Shown: positions 50,095 to 58,313 of the stretch, piece by piece | Numbering within the stretch: position 1 is the first letter of the stretch | How the letters are laid out: each line of letters opens with the position of its first letter | From: an uncultured Olsenella sp. | GTDB lineage: Bacteria; Actinomycetota; Coriobacteriia; Coriobacteriales; Atopobiaceae | DNA: 64,000 bases | Assembly (NCBI GenBank): GCA_949287905.1 | Contig: CASEHX010000013.1 | Span: forward strand, 1 to 64,000 | Direction of reading: 5' to 3' | Made by a program: the position numbers and the translations under genes | Notes under the pieces: generated by a model | What the model saw: only the letters and a program-made list of their open reading frames with translations | Told to the model about the DNA's origin: nothing | Database searches by the model: none

Positions 50095-52449
50095 CTACCA
50101 CTGCGCCACGCGCTCGCGCATGCCCTCCACGTCGAGCACGCCCTCGGCAAAGCCCTTGCGCACGAGCTCTGTGGGCACCAGCTCGTCGTACTTCTCGAAG
50201 TAGGGGATCTCCGCCGGATAGAGGAGCTCCATCGGGTCCTCGAGCCGCTCCGCTGCATCCTTTACCACCGAGAAGAACTCCTGCTCGCCCGCCTTCATCA
50301 CAAACGTCATGAAGTAGGGGCGCGAGGAGTTGACACCCTTGATGCCCAGCTCAGCGGCACACTTGATCTTGATCAGGCGCTCCAGGGCGAGAAACGCGTA
50401 GGTGCCGAGCCACGGCAGCAGGCACCACATCGTCTGCTCCTTGTCGTTCTCGCCAAGGCAGACGAGGGGGCCTGCGGTGAGCTCTGAGTTCCGTGCCACA
50501 CGACGGGCCTCGCGCAGGCGGGCGCGGGCGTGCTCGCGCAGGTAGGGATAGGGCACGCTCTCCTCCAGCACGCGACGCATGCGCTCGAGGATGTGCGTGT
50601 TGATGTCTCCCGCCACGTCTCCAAAGTACGCCGGGACCTTGCCCTTGACCTGCGTGACGTAGAGCAGGTGCCGCTCGTGGTCCACCTCGTCGACGATCCA
50701 GACGTGCCCTGCGATGGCCACCTTCTCCCCGGGTGGGGGCGGGGCGCAGAGCGTGCCGATCTCCTCGGAGCCCGAGCGCACGGTGTACTCCACGTTCTCC
50801 TGGAAGACCGCGAAGAACTTGTAGGAGCTGGTGACGCGCTCGCCCGCAAGTCCCACGATGAGGCCGCCGCCCTCGGTCTGCTCGACGTAGTCATGCTCGA
50901 GCAGGTGGCGGAGAAGAACCCGGAAGTCGTCCGCCGTCACGCGGTGGAAGTACGTCTGCGTGAGCACGCGGCTCGCGAGCTGGGCGGGGGAGAGCTCCCC
51001 CTCGCCGGCAAGCGTGGCGAGCGTCTGGTGGCAGAGCAGGCTGTAGGGCAGGCGGTTGAGGTTGGGCGGCTCGACCCAGCGCTCCTCGCGGTAGAGCTGG
51101 ACGAGCGCGATCCCCTGCAGCAGCTTCCAGGGGATGGTCTCCGGGAGCAGCGCGCGGGCCTCCGGTTGCTCCTCGCGCATGACGAACCACATCTCTGGCG
51201 GTGCCTCGCGCCTGCCCGTGCGCCCCATGCGCTGCAGGAATCCGGAGACGGTGAACGGGGCGTCTATCTGGAACGCCCGCTCGAGGCGGCCAACGTCTAT
51301 GCCCAGCTCGAGCGTTGCGGTTGCCACGATCGAGAGGTCCGAGGCGTCGTCGCGCATCTGCTCCTCGGCGCTCTCGCGGATGGCGGCAGAGAGATTGCCA
51401 TGATGGATGAGGAAGCGGTCCGGCTCCCCGTTGAACTCGCAGTAGGCGCGCAGGGTCGTGCAGACCTCCTCTGCCTCCTCGCGCGAGTTGCTGAAGATCA
51501 GGCACTTATGTCCACGAGTGTTTTCAAAGATGTACCCGATTCCAGGGTCGGCGTTCGCGGGCGCCAGGTCCGTGGGGGCCTCAGTAGGCGAGGGCACTAT
51601 CTCCGCGCGCAGTTCTGCAGGCGCGCCCTTTGCGCCGAAGCTGTTTGAGCACGGGGATAGTGCCCTCGCCTCCGACGACTCTACGGACAGGACGTCTACC
51701 TCGACGCTTCCGTCCGTTGTCTGAATCTCGGATTCGTCTGCCTGCGGGCCGGTCTGGTAGAAGTGCTCCATCGAGAGGCGCCAGGTGCGCGGGGGCTCCT
51801 CGATGCGGGGGACGATCGTGTTGCGGCCGGTGCCGGCGGCAAGGAACGCGCCCACGGCCTCGGGGTCGCCGATCGTGGCTGAGAGGCCGATGCGCCGCGG
51901 CTGCACGCCCGCTATTCTCGCCAGGCGCTCTATGAGGCAGAGGCACTGGCCGCCGCGGTCCTGGCGCAGCAGCGAGTGGACCTCGTCGATCACGACGTAA
52001 CGGAGGTCGCAGAAGAGCTTGGACACCACGGCGTGGCGGCGCATGAGCAGCGCCTCGAGAGACTCCGGCGTGATCTGCAGGATGCCGGACGGCCGCTTCA
52101 TGAGCCGCGCCTTGTGCGAGGCAGAGACGTCCCCGTGCCAGTGCCAGACGTTGATCCCCGCCTCCTCGCAGAGGTCGGTGAGGCGATAGAACTGGTCGTT
52201 GATGAGCGCCTTGGTGGGGCCGATGTAGAGGGCGCCCACGGAGGCGGGTGGGTTCTCCCAGAACTCGGTCAGGATGGGGAAGAAGGCGGCCTCGGTCTTG
52301 CCGGAGGCCGTTGAGGCGCACAGCAGCACGTGGTCGTCCGTGTCGAAGATTGCCTCGCCGGCGGCCACCTGCACGCCGCGCAGGTTCTCCCACTCGTGCA
52401 CGTAGATGAAGTCCTGCACGAACGGCGCGTATCGGTCAAAGACGCCCAT
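50095..52449 (-). CDS. DEAD/DEAH-box helicase, BrxHI/Lhr-like
   Basis: A 784-residue SF2 helicase. Walker A is ASTASGKTEA (45-54), Walker B DEVH (155-158), motif III GLSATIGDP, and motifs V and VI are TLELGIDVG and QRMGRTGRR. The C-terminal 350 residues have the winged-helix and Lhr-like parts, then a unique end. Together with the DUF2791 ATPase nearby it matches the BrxHI-BrxD pair of BREX-type or related defence loci. Residues about 240-300 are a low-similarity insert between the RecA domains, which also holds a perfect 14-bp inverted repeat in the DNA. It lies upstream of and on the same strand as the HipA-like kinase gene. Confidence 0.82.
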   Translation of the reverse strand: MGVFDRYAPFVQDFIYVHEWENLRGVQVAAGEAIFDTDDHVLLCASTASGKTEAAFFPILTEFWENPPASVGALYIGPTKALINDQFYRLTDLCEEAGINVWHWHGDVSASHKARLMKRPSGILQITPESLEALLMRRHAVVSKLFCDLRYVVIDEVHSLLRQDRGGQCLCLIERLARIAGVQPRRIGLSATIGDPEAVGAFLAAGTGRNTIVPRIEEPPRTWRLSMEHFYQTGPQADESEIQTTDGSVEVDVLSVESSEARALSPCSNSFGAKGAPAELRAEIVPSPTEAPTDLAPANADPGIGYIFENTRGHKCLIFSNSREEAEEVCTTLRAYCEFNGEPDRFLIHHGNLSAAIRESAEEQMRDDASDLSIVATATLELGIDVGRLERAFQIDAPFTVSGFLQRMGRTGRREAPPEMWFVMREEQPEARALLPETIPWKLLQGIALVQLYREERWVEPPNLNRLPYSLLCHQTLATLAGEGELSPAQLASRVLTQTYFHRVTADDFRVLLRHLLEHDYVEQTEGGGLIVGLAGERVTSSYKFFAVFQENVEYTVRSGSEEIGTLCAPPPPGEKVAIAGHVWIVDEVDHERHLLYVTQVKGKVPAYFGDVAGDINTHILERMRRVLEESVPYPYLREHARARLREARRVARNSELTAGPLVCLGENDKEQTMWCLLPWLGTYAFLALERLIKIKCAAELGIKGVNSSRPYFMTFVMKAGEQEFFSVVKDAAERLEDPMELLYPAEIPYFEKYDELVPTELVRKGFAEGVLDVEGMRERVAQW
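51587..51670. repeat. 14-bp inverted repeat inside the helicase gene
   Basis: GGCGAGGGCACTAT (51587-51600) and ATAGTGCCCTCGCC (51657-51670) are perfect complements with a 56-base spacer. They code for the poorly conserved linker of the helicase (about residues 260-288). Confidence 0.8.
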
Positions 52450-52520
52450 GGTGCCCCCCCCTCTCGGTGGCTATCAGTATACGAACAAATGTTTCCGATT
52501 GCAAGAGAATAATCTATCCA

Positions 52521-52543
52521 ATGCTAGGCAAGTATGCTAGCAT
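52521..52543 (+). promoter_or_regulatory. Probable operator of the toxin-antitoxin pair
   Basis: ATGCTAG (52521) is followed by the perfect palindrome ATGCTAGCAT (52534-52543). It lies in an AT-rich stretch 26 bases before the antitoxin ATG, which suits autorepression by a ribbon-helix-helix antitoxin. Confidence 0.55.
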
Positions 52544-52568
52544 GTGCTTTACATCGGAAAGGAACGAC

Positions 52569-52943
52569 ATGGATGCCTCGCTTGCCCAGATAAACGCACG
52601 CATAGACGCCAGTCTCAAGTCTGCCGGTGACGCCGCCCTCGCAAATGCTGGGCTCACGCCCACCAAGGCGATACGGGCTCTGTGGCACCGCTTTGCCACC
52701 CTGGCGGACCGTCCCGATAAGATCAGGGAGCTCGTGACCGGGCCAAGTGGCGAGCTCGCTTCGGACGAGCGCGACGAGCGAGATCGCAAGCTCGCGTTGG
52801 CGCGGGAAGGGGCGACGATCGTATCGCGGTCGCTGGCCGCGCGCGGCATTGCGGTGCCCGAGGGGTATGAGGGGCTTCCCTACGAAGAGCTCAGGGAGCA
52901 GGCGCTGCTCGAGCGCCTGCGCGAGAGGGGGCTGGACGCGTGA
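52569..52943 (+). CDS. RelB/DinJ-like antitoxin
   Basis: A 124-residue protein. INARIDASLKSAGDAALANAGLTPTKAIRALWHRFA is the RelB/DinJ ribbon-helix-helix pattern for DNA binding. The C-terminal half is charged and ends with ERLRERGLDA, likely the toxin-wrapping part. GGAAAGGA precedes the ATG. Its TGA overlaps the GTG of the PIN gene by 4 bases. It is on the strand opposite to the flanking helicase and ATPase genes. Confidence 0.8.
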   Translation: MDASLAQINARIDASLKSAGDAALANAGLTPTKAIRALWHRFATLADRPDKIRELVTGPSGELASDERDERDRKLALAREGATIVSRSLAARGIAVPEGYEGLPYEELREQALLERLRERGLDA

Positions 52944-53434
52944 GCGCGCAGCTTTCGATGCTCTTGGACACCAACGTCTGGCTTGACTACTACCTCCCGT
53001 GGAGAAGCGGCTACGAGAAGGCTCGGCAGCTCATAGAATGCGCACTCGAGCAGAATCAGACGCTCGCATATGCCGTTCCCTCCATCAAGGACATCTTCTA
53101 TATGACGGCGGCGGAGTACAGGAACGTCGAGCGCGCCACGACGGGGGCGCTCTCAGAGTCTGCGGCTCGTGCGGCAGCGGCAACAGCATGGGGATGCGTC
53201 AACAACATGCAGGAGATCGCCTGCGCCGTGCCGCTCGACCACACGGACGTGTGGGTTGCCTCCAAGCAGCGTGCCCTGTACGAGGATTTCGAGGACGACC
53301 TCGTCATCGCCGCAGCGATGCGAGGCAAGGTCGACTATCTCGTGACCAATGACGGGGCGCTCCTGCGGCATTGCCCCGTGGCGGCGTTGAACTCGTCAGA
53401 CATGTGCACGGTGCTCGAGCTGCGCCAGGATTAG
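52940..53434 (+). CDS. PIN-domain ribonuclease toxin
   Basis: A 164-residue VapC-like nuclease. The acidic residues are in LLDTNVWLDYY, a middle Asp/Glu, FEDDLVIAAAM and VTNDGAL. The family cuts tRNA or rRNA when free of antitoxin. It starts with GTG overlapping the antitoxin stop. A RelB-type antitoxin paired with a PIN toxin is less common than VapB-VapC, but is known in actinobacteria. Confidence 0.85.
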   Translation: MSAQLSMLLDTNVWLDYYLPWRSGYEKARQLIECALEQNQTLAYAVPSIKDIFYMTAAEYRNVERATTGALSESAARAAAATAWGCVNNMQEIACAVPLDHTDVWVASKQRALYEDFEDDLVIAAAMRGKVDYLVTNDGALLRHCPVAALNSSDMCTVLELRQD

Positions 53435-53501
53435 TGCAGGCTGCCCAAGGGCGACCACGACAACAGGGTGGCTTGAGAGTGAATCCAGAGGTGCTTCTCG
53501 C

Positions 53502-54794
53502 CTAGATCGTGAACTCGGCGTAGGCGGTGTCCACGTCCTGGGCGCCGGCGGCCACGGCGGGCGCTGAGACGGCGCCGGAGAACGCGTCCGTCTTGAGCAG
53601 CGCGTCAATGTCTGCCCCCGGGTTCTGGCACACGATGTCGAGAAGCTCGATGAAGTCGCGGATGGCCTCGCGCGGCGTGAGGTGGGTGTCCGCGCCCACG
53701 CGGCCGAACTCCACCTTGAGAAACGCCACGAGCTGCCCCTCCGTGAGCGTGCGCTCGTAGCCGAAGTAGCCGGCGTGGATGTCCGCGAGCTTCTCGATGA
53801 GGACGAGCAGCTCCTCGTAGGTGAGCGGCTCCAGGTGGATGACCGGCGCGAGCATGTCCGCGAGGCCTGCGCTCGCAAAGCGCCCCTGCGTGAGGCGGCT
53901 GCGCAGGGCCTCGTAGGAGAAGACGCCGCGGCGGCGGTCCTCGATGGACTGAGGGGTGCCGCCCATGATGATCCCCAGGTGGTGCGCCTTGCCCTGGAGC
54001 GTGTCGTTGTACATGGTGAGGATCTTCTCGTAGTTGTACTGGCGCGAGGTGGCGTTGGGAATCTTGTAGAGATTCACCAGCTCGTCGATGAGGACGACGA
54101 GGCCCCGGTAGCCTGCCCCCACGAGGAACTGCGCGAAGAGCTTGAGGTACTCGTACCAGGTGTCGTCGGTGATGCAGGCGTTGACGCCCAGCTCCGCTCG
54201 CGCCTCGGTCTTGGTGCGGAACTCGCCGCGAAGCCACTTGACCACGCCGGCGCGCGCCTCGTCGTTCCCCTCGAGGCTCGCCCGATAGTAGAGGCGCAGT
54301 ACCTGCGTGAAGTCAAAGCCGCAGACGAGCTCCTGGATGGGGGAGAGCTGCGCCGCGAGCGCGGCCTCGGCGTCCGGCTGCTCGCGCAGGGCTGCCACCC
54401 AGCGGTCCAGCACGAGCGCGAGCGCACCGCCCTCGGGCCGCGTCTTGGTGGAGAGGTTTCGGATGAGCTCGCGGTAGGTGGCAAGGCCCTGGCCCTGCCC
54501 GCCCTGGAGGCGTCTCTCCGGGGAGAGGTCGGCGTCCGCCACCACAAAGTCGTTGCCCATCGCGTGCGTGCGGATGGTCTGGAGCAGGAAGCTCTTTCCG
54601 GCGCCGTAGCGGCCCACGAGGAAGCGGAAGCTGGCCCCGCCGTCCGCCACGAGGTCGAGGTCGTGGAGAAGCGCCTGTATCTCGCGCTCGCGACCCACGG
54701 TGATGTAGGGCAGGCCGATGCGCGGCACCACGCCTCCCTTGAGGGAGTTGATGATGACCGCCGCTATGCGCTTGGGTACCCGCACCTCGCCCAT
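53502..54794 (-). CDS. BrxD-like P-loop ATPase (DUF2791)
   Basis: A 430-residue AAA-like ATPase with Walker A VGRYGAGKSFLL (60-71) and Walker B GLVVLIDELVNLYK. RIGLPYITVGREREIQALL and NDTLQGKAHHLGIIMGGTPQSIED are hallmarks of the BREX BrxD/DUF2791 family. GAGGAGG lies before ATG 54794. In other genomes it is commonly paired with the BrxHI-like helicase and often with a TerB-domain protein. Here the helicase is the next gene on the same strand, but the toxin-antitoxin pair is placed between. No PglX, PglZ or BrxL is present, so this is not a full BREX locus. Confidence 0.82.
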   Translation of the reverse strand: MGEVRVPKRIAAVIINSLKGGVVPRIGLPYITVGREREIQALLHDLDLVADGGASFRFLVGRYGAGKSFLLQTIRTHAMGNDFVVADADLSPERRLQGGQGQGLATYRELIRNLSTKTRPEGGALALVLDRWVAALREQPDAEAALAAQLSPIQELVCGFDFTQVLRLYYRASLEGNDEARAGVVKWLRGEFRTKTEARAELGVNACITDDTWYEYLKLFAQFLVGAGYRGLVVLIDELVNLYKIPNATSRQYNYEKILTMYNDTLQGKAHHLGIIMGGTPQSIEDRRRGVFSYEALRSRLTQGRFASAGLADMLAPVIHLEPLTYEELLVLIEKLADIHAGYFGYERTLTEGQLVAFLKVEFGRVGADTHLTPREAIRDFIELLDIVCQNPGADIDALLKTDAFSGAVSAPAVAAGAQDVDTAYAEFTI

Positions 54795-54867
54795 GTGTCG
54801 CCCCTCCTCAATGTCTGTGAGGAAGCAATTCTAGCACACGTGTTCGTCTCTTGAGACGCTCTTGTCG

Positions 54868-55614
54868 TCAGTTGAAGTTGCGCGACACGGCGCTCGCGAT
54901 CTCGAGCTGAATCTCCTTGACCCGCCGCTCGGGGATGGGGACGCTCTCGCCGGTTGAGAACAGGATGCCGTCACGGCCAACCTCTTGAACATGGCGCACG
55001 TTCACGACGTAGAAGCGGTTTGCGCGCACAAACTGGCTGGGCAGCATCTCGCACAGCTCGTGCAAAAGCGCGCAGACGGTCACGTCTCTGTCCTTGAGGT
55101 GCACGATGCTCCTCTTTCCCGAGGACTCCGCGTAGACGATCTCCTCCGGGTCTACGAAGATGATTCCGCTCTCGGAGCGCAGCTGCAGCCTCCTTGGCGC
55201 ATCGCCGGCGGTTGCCTTCTGGGCACCGTCGCCCGGTTTGCCCATGGGCCATTCGTTAGAGAAGTGCGCGAGCGTGATCTTCCAGTCATCTCCCGATTTG
55301 CGCAGGTTGACCGTAACGCGCTGGTTGACGGTCCCGTTGATGCACGGGCCGCTCAGGAGGTAGGTTCCCACCACGGTTGCCTCGTCGGGACGGTTGGTGT
55401 AGAGCGAGCCAAACGTCACGTTGCGGGCGAGGATGCCCGGCGGGTTGAGGGGGCTGCTTTCAAAGGGCTCCCGGCCGTTGAACACTTTGGAGCCGGCGCC
55501 TACGAGCACGCTCTCCTCGTCCAGGAGGTCGAGAAACGCGTCGCGATCGTTGACGAAGACGCCGAGGACGCCTGCCTTCACGCGCTCGGCGAGCCGAATC
55601 TGCTCCTCGCTCAC
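54868..55614 (-). CDS. NTF2-like/LytTR transcription regulator (first paralogue)
   Basis: A 248-residue protein. Residues 1-130 are a SnoaL/DUF4440-type NTF2-like domain (VFVNDRDAFLDLLDEESVLVGAGSK... FSNEW). Residues about 155-248 are a LytTR DNA-binding domain (IIFVDPEEIVYAESSGKRSIVHLKD... LPSQFVRANRFYVVNVRHVQEV). There is no response-regulator receiver, so signalling by phosphorylation is unlikely; a small ligand or protein may bind the NTF2 cavity. GTG 55614 has GAGAGG upstream. Its paralogue lies 238 bases upstream on the same strand. Confidence 0.83.
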   Translation of the reverse strand: MSEEQIRLAERVKAGVLGVFVNDRDAFLDLLDEESVLVGAGSKVFNGREPFESSPLNPPGILARNVTFGSLYTNRPDEATVVGTYLLSGPCINGTVNQRVTVNLRKSGDDWKITLAHFSNEWPMGKPGDGAQKATAGDAPRRLQLRSESGIIFVDPEEIVYAESSGKRSIVHLKDRDVTVCALLHELCEMLPSQFVRANRFYVVNVRHVQEVGRDGILFSTGESVPIPERRVKEIQLEIASAVSRNFN

Positions 55615-55852
55615 TGCGGACCTCTCGCCCCCTCCGCCCATTCGCGCAGCCCAGGGCTGGTTATGATGCTCGCTCCAGATGAGAGCGCGGTCGTTCCAGC
55701 CCAGATGGCATTGGTTCTATCGGTGTATGACCAGACTACACGATGTATGGCTTGAGCCAACCGCCAAAAACGCGAGCGGCATCTTTGCGATAAAGCTGAA
55801 GGCGGCCGGGATCTCCTTGCCGCCGTCAGGGATTGCACGCCTTGGTCGACGG

Positions 55853-56671
55853 TCAGTCCGTCCTTCTCGAGAGCTCCCGCTCGATCTCGCTGCGACGCCT
55901 CTTTGGGATGGGGATGCGGTCGCCGTTGGACATGACTATCTCCCCCCCGGAGAGTGCCGAGACGTGGCTTCGGTTTACGACGTAGCTCCGGTGAACGCGG
56001 GAGAACTGCGCGGGCAGGAGCTCGAGGACGTTGGCGAGCAGCATCTTGGCGGTGACCACCTGGTCCACGAGGTGGATGACGGTCCTCTTTGCGTTGGCCT
56101 CCGCGTAGACGATGCGCGAGGGGTTGAGAAACGCTATCCCGTCGCCCACGGGAAGGGCCACGCTCTCCGCGGACCCCTCGTCCCGCATCTTGCTGGCTCG
56201 GAGTATGTCCTGGACGTAGCGGTAGGTCTGCTCGCTGACCCTTGCCGGGAAGGAGATTCCCTCGTCAAGAGGGCCCCACTCGTTTGACGCGTGAACGAGG
56301 TACGCCTTCCAGGCACCGCTCTCCCAGCGGCAGTTGACCGTCAGCCGCTGCCTCTCCGAGGAGAGCATCTTGTGGTCGGCGTCAGAGTAGATCGTGTATC
56401 TTCCCGCAACCACCGCCTCTGTGGGGGAGCCGGACGCCACGAGGTGAAACTGGGCGTCTCGCACGATGTAGGTGGGCATCGAGGAGTTGGAGAGGACGGT
56501 CTCGGCGAGGCTCTCCGCCCCATGGGACACGTCGGATCCGGCGCCTATGAACAGGCAGTCCGGCGTGAGGCGTTCCAGAACGGGCTCGTAGTCCTTTCGG
56601 TAGTAGGCGGTGACGAGACGTGAGACGAGCTGGGGAAGGCCACTCGCGTCCTCGAAGGGGACATCGTTCAT
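55853..56671 (-). CDS. NTF2-like/LytTR transcription regulator (second paralogue)
   Basis: A 272-residue protein with the same two-domain layout. NTF2-like: LVTAYYRKDYEPVLERLTPDCLFIGAGSD... VHASNEWGP. LytTR: GDGIAFLNPSRIVYAEANAKRTVIHLVDQ... LPAQFSRVHRSYVVNRSHVSAL. Both halves match the neighbour, so a duplication is clear. GAGAGGAGGAATC precedes the ATG. It is divergent from the Wzc-like gene across a 217-base gap that contains a large imperfect inverted repeat. Control of the polysaccharide gene is a reasonable inference. Confidence 0.83.
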   Translation of the reverse strand: MNDVPFEDASGLPQLVSRLVTAYYRKDYEPVLERLTPDCLFIGAGSDVSHGAESLAETVLSNSSMPTYIVRDAQFHLVASGSPTEAVVAGRYTIYSDADHKMLSSERQRLTVNCRWESGAWKAYLVHASNEWGPLDEGISFPARVSEQTYRYVQDILRASKMRDEGSAESVALPVGDGIAFLNPSRIVYAEANAKRTVIHLVDQVVTAKMLLANVLELLPAQFSRVHRSYVVNRSHVSALSGGEIVMSNGDRIPIPKRRRSEIERELSRRTD

Positions 56672-56716
56672 AGATTCCTCCTCTCAAAGCGTCCATTCTC
56701 AGTATCGTATTTTTAG

Positions 56717-56769
56717 TTCCTGAATTACGCCTGATTTGGTTGGTTGAACCAAACGACGAGCGTCAGGAA
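56717..56769. promoter_or_regulatory. Imperfect inverted repeat in the divergent promoter region
   Basis: TTCCTGA and TCAGGAA form the outer pair and TTTGGTT/AACCAAA the inner one. TTGGTTGAACCAA is a near-perfect palindrome at the centre. It lies between the second LytTR gene and the Wzc-like gene and could be an operator. Confidence 0.5.
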
Positions 56770-56888
56770 TGAAAGAGGGTATCTGAGGAGGGGGTGCAAT
56801 TACTCGGTATCCTAGGGAGCTACCTCGCGCTCTTTCATGAACCTGGGGTCGTTTTTGGCAATCTGTGGTGACGCACGAAGGGGTATTG

Positions 56889-58310
56889 ATGACGCTGCTC
56901 GAACTGCTGGCTCTGCTGAGGAAGCACCTTAGGTGGCTCATCGTCGTCCCTGTGGTGTGCGCCGTGGCGACCGCCGCGTACTGCTACACCATGATGCGAG
57001 ACGTCTACTCCGCGAGCACCACGCTCTACGTGCTGGTTTCCGAGGACTCCAGCCAGATGGAGTCGTACTCGACGCTCTCCACCAACTTCAACGTGAGCCA
57101 GCAGATCGCAAACGACATCTCCCAGCTCATCATGAGCACGCGCGTTCGCATGGACACCGCCGAGGCGCTCGGGTGGAACTCTCTCGGGGGCTACGGCATC
57201 TCCGTGGCGAGCGGTGACGACTCCCGCGTGGTGAGGGTCATCGCCTCGGGAGCGGACCCCGAGGGCGTGGCCGAGGTGGCCAATGCCGTTGCCGGGGTTG
57301 CCTCGGAGGTGGCACAGGAGGTCATGAACGTCCAGAGCGTCAACGTGCTCGACAAGGCGATGGAGCCCATGGTGCCGAGCGGCCCCAACAGGCCGCTGTA
57401 CGTCGCGGTCGCGTTTCTCGGCGGCCTGTTCGCGGCCTGCGCGGGAATCGTGGTGGCGGACATGCTCGACACGCGCGTTCACGACGCAAAGACGGCCGAG
57501 GAGATCTCCGGCATCTCCGAGCTGGGGGCCGTCCCGGAGTTCGGCAAGGGCGGGCGCGGTCAGGGCGCGGGGCGCTCCGAGGAGGTCCTCGGTGCCCAGG
57601 ACAGCATGAAGACCCTGCTCACCAACCTCATGTTCCTGGGCGTTGACGAGCCGATAAAGACCATTGCGGTCACCTCCTCGATGGAGGGCGAGGGAAAGTC
57701 GACGATCGCCTGCCTCCTCGCCCAGGCCATTGCGATGAGCGGACAGAGCGTGCTGCTCGTCGAAGGCGACCTCAGGCGCTGCTCGCTCGCGGGCATTCTC
57801 GGCGTCCGCGCCTTCAAGGGGCTGGGAGAGGTCCTTCACGGAACCCCTGCCGAGCGCGTGATCAGGAAAACCAGCCAGCAGAACCTCTTCTTCCTCAACG
57901 CCGAGCCGGACATTCCCAACCCCACGGAGATCATCTCCTCCAAGAGGTTCAGGGAGCTGGTCGCCAATCTGCGCGAGAAGTTTGCCTTCGTGGTCATAGA
58001 CACGCCGCCGCTGGGGATGTTCGCCGACGCGTCGGTCGTTGCCTCGCTCGCGGACGCCACCCTGCTCGTGGTGCGTGAGGGCTACACGCAGAAGGCGGCG
58101 CTCTCCATGGCCTCCGAGCAGCTGAAGAAGGCGGGCGTCTCGGTGGTCGGCCTCGCTCTCAACTGTGGCGAGAAGGCCTCGAAGGACTCCTACTACGGCT
58201 ATGGCTACGGCTACGCTCGCCGTCGCTCAGGCAAGGAGACCGGCGACTCCGTGGCAAGGCTGGCGTTTGACGGCAACCCCGGCCCTGGGGCGCACAGCGC
58301 CGAGCGATGA
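56889..58310 (+). CDS. Wzc-like polysaccharide co-polymerase with tyrosine-kinase domain
   Basis: A 473-residue BY-kinase fusion. A Wzz-type chain-length domain has two transmembrane helices (about 22-40 and 182-204). A cytosolic kinase domain follows with Walker A SSMEGEGKST, Walker A' LLVEGDLRR and Walker B VIDTPPLG. The tail SYYGYGYGYARRR is the tyrosine cluster that is autophosphorylated. It controls length and export of a surface polysaccharide. Both parts being on one chain is more Gram-negative in style, but is also seen in actinobacteria. GAAGGGG lies before ATG 56889. No glycosyltransferase is in the window. Confidence 0.88.
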   Translation: MTLLELLALLRKHLRWLIVVPVVCAVATAAYCYTMMRDVYSASTTLYVLVSEDSSQMESYSTLSTNFNVSQQIANDISQLIMSTRVRMDTAEALGWNSLGGYGISVASGDDSRVVRVIASGADPEGVAEVANAVAGVASEVAQEVMNVQSVNVLDKAMEPMVPSGPNRPLYVAVAFLGGLFAACAGIVVADMLDTRVHDAKTAEEISGISELGAVPEFGKGGRGQGAGRSEEVLGAQDSMKTLLTNLMFLGVDEPIKTIAVTSSMEGEGKSTIACLLAQAIAMSGQSVLLVEGDLRRCSLAGILGVRAFKGLGEVLHGTPAERVIRKTSQQNLFFLNAEPDIPNPTEIISSKRFRELVANLREKFAFVVIDTPPLGMFADASVVASLADATLLVVREGYTQKAALSMASEQLKKAGVSVVGLALNCGEKASKDSYYGYGYGYARRRSGKETGDSVARLAFDGNPGPGAHSAER

Positions 58311-58313
58311 CGC

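Noticed and set aside
48789..54794. Complete BREX locus
   Set aside because: Only BrxD- and BrxHI-like genes are present; the methyltransferase, PglZ-type phosphatase and BrxL/BrxC-type genes are absent.
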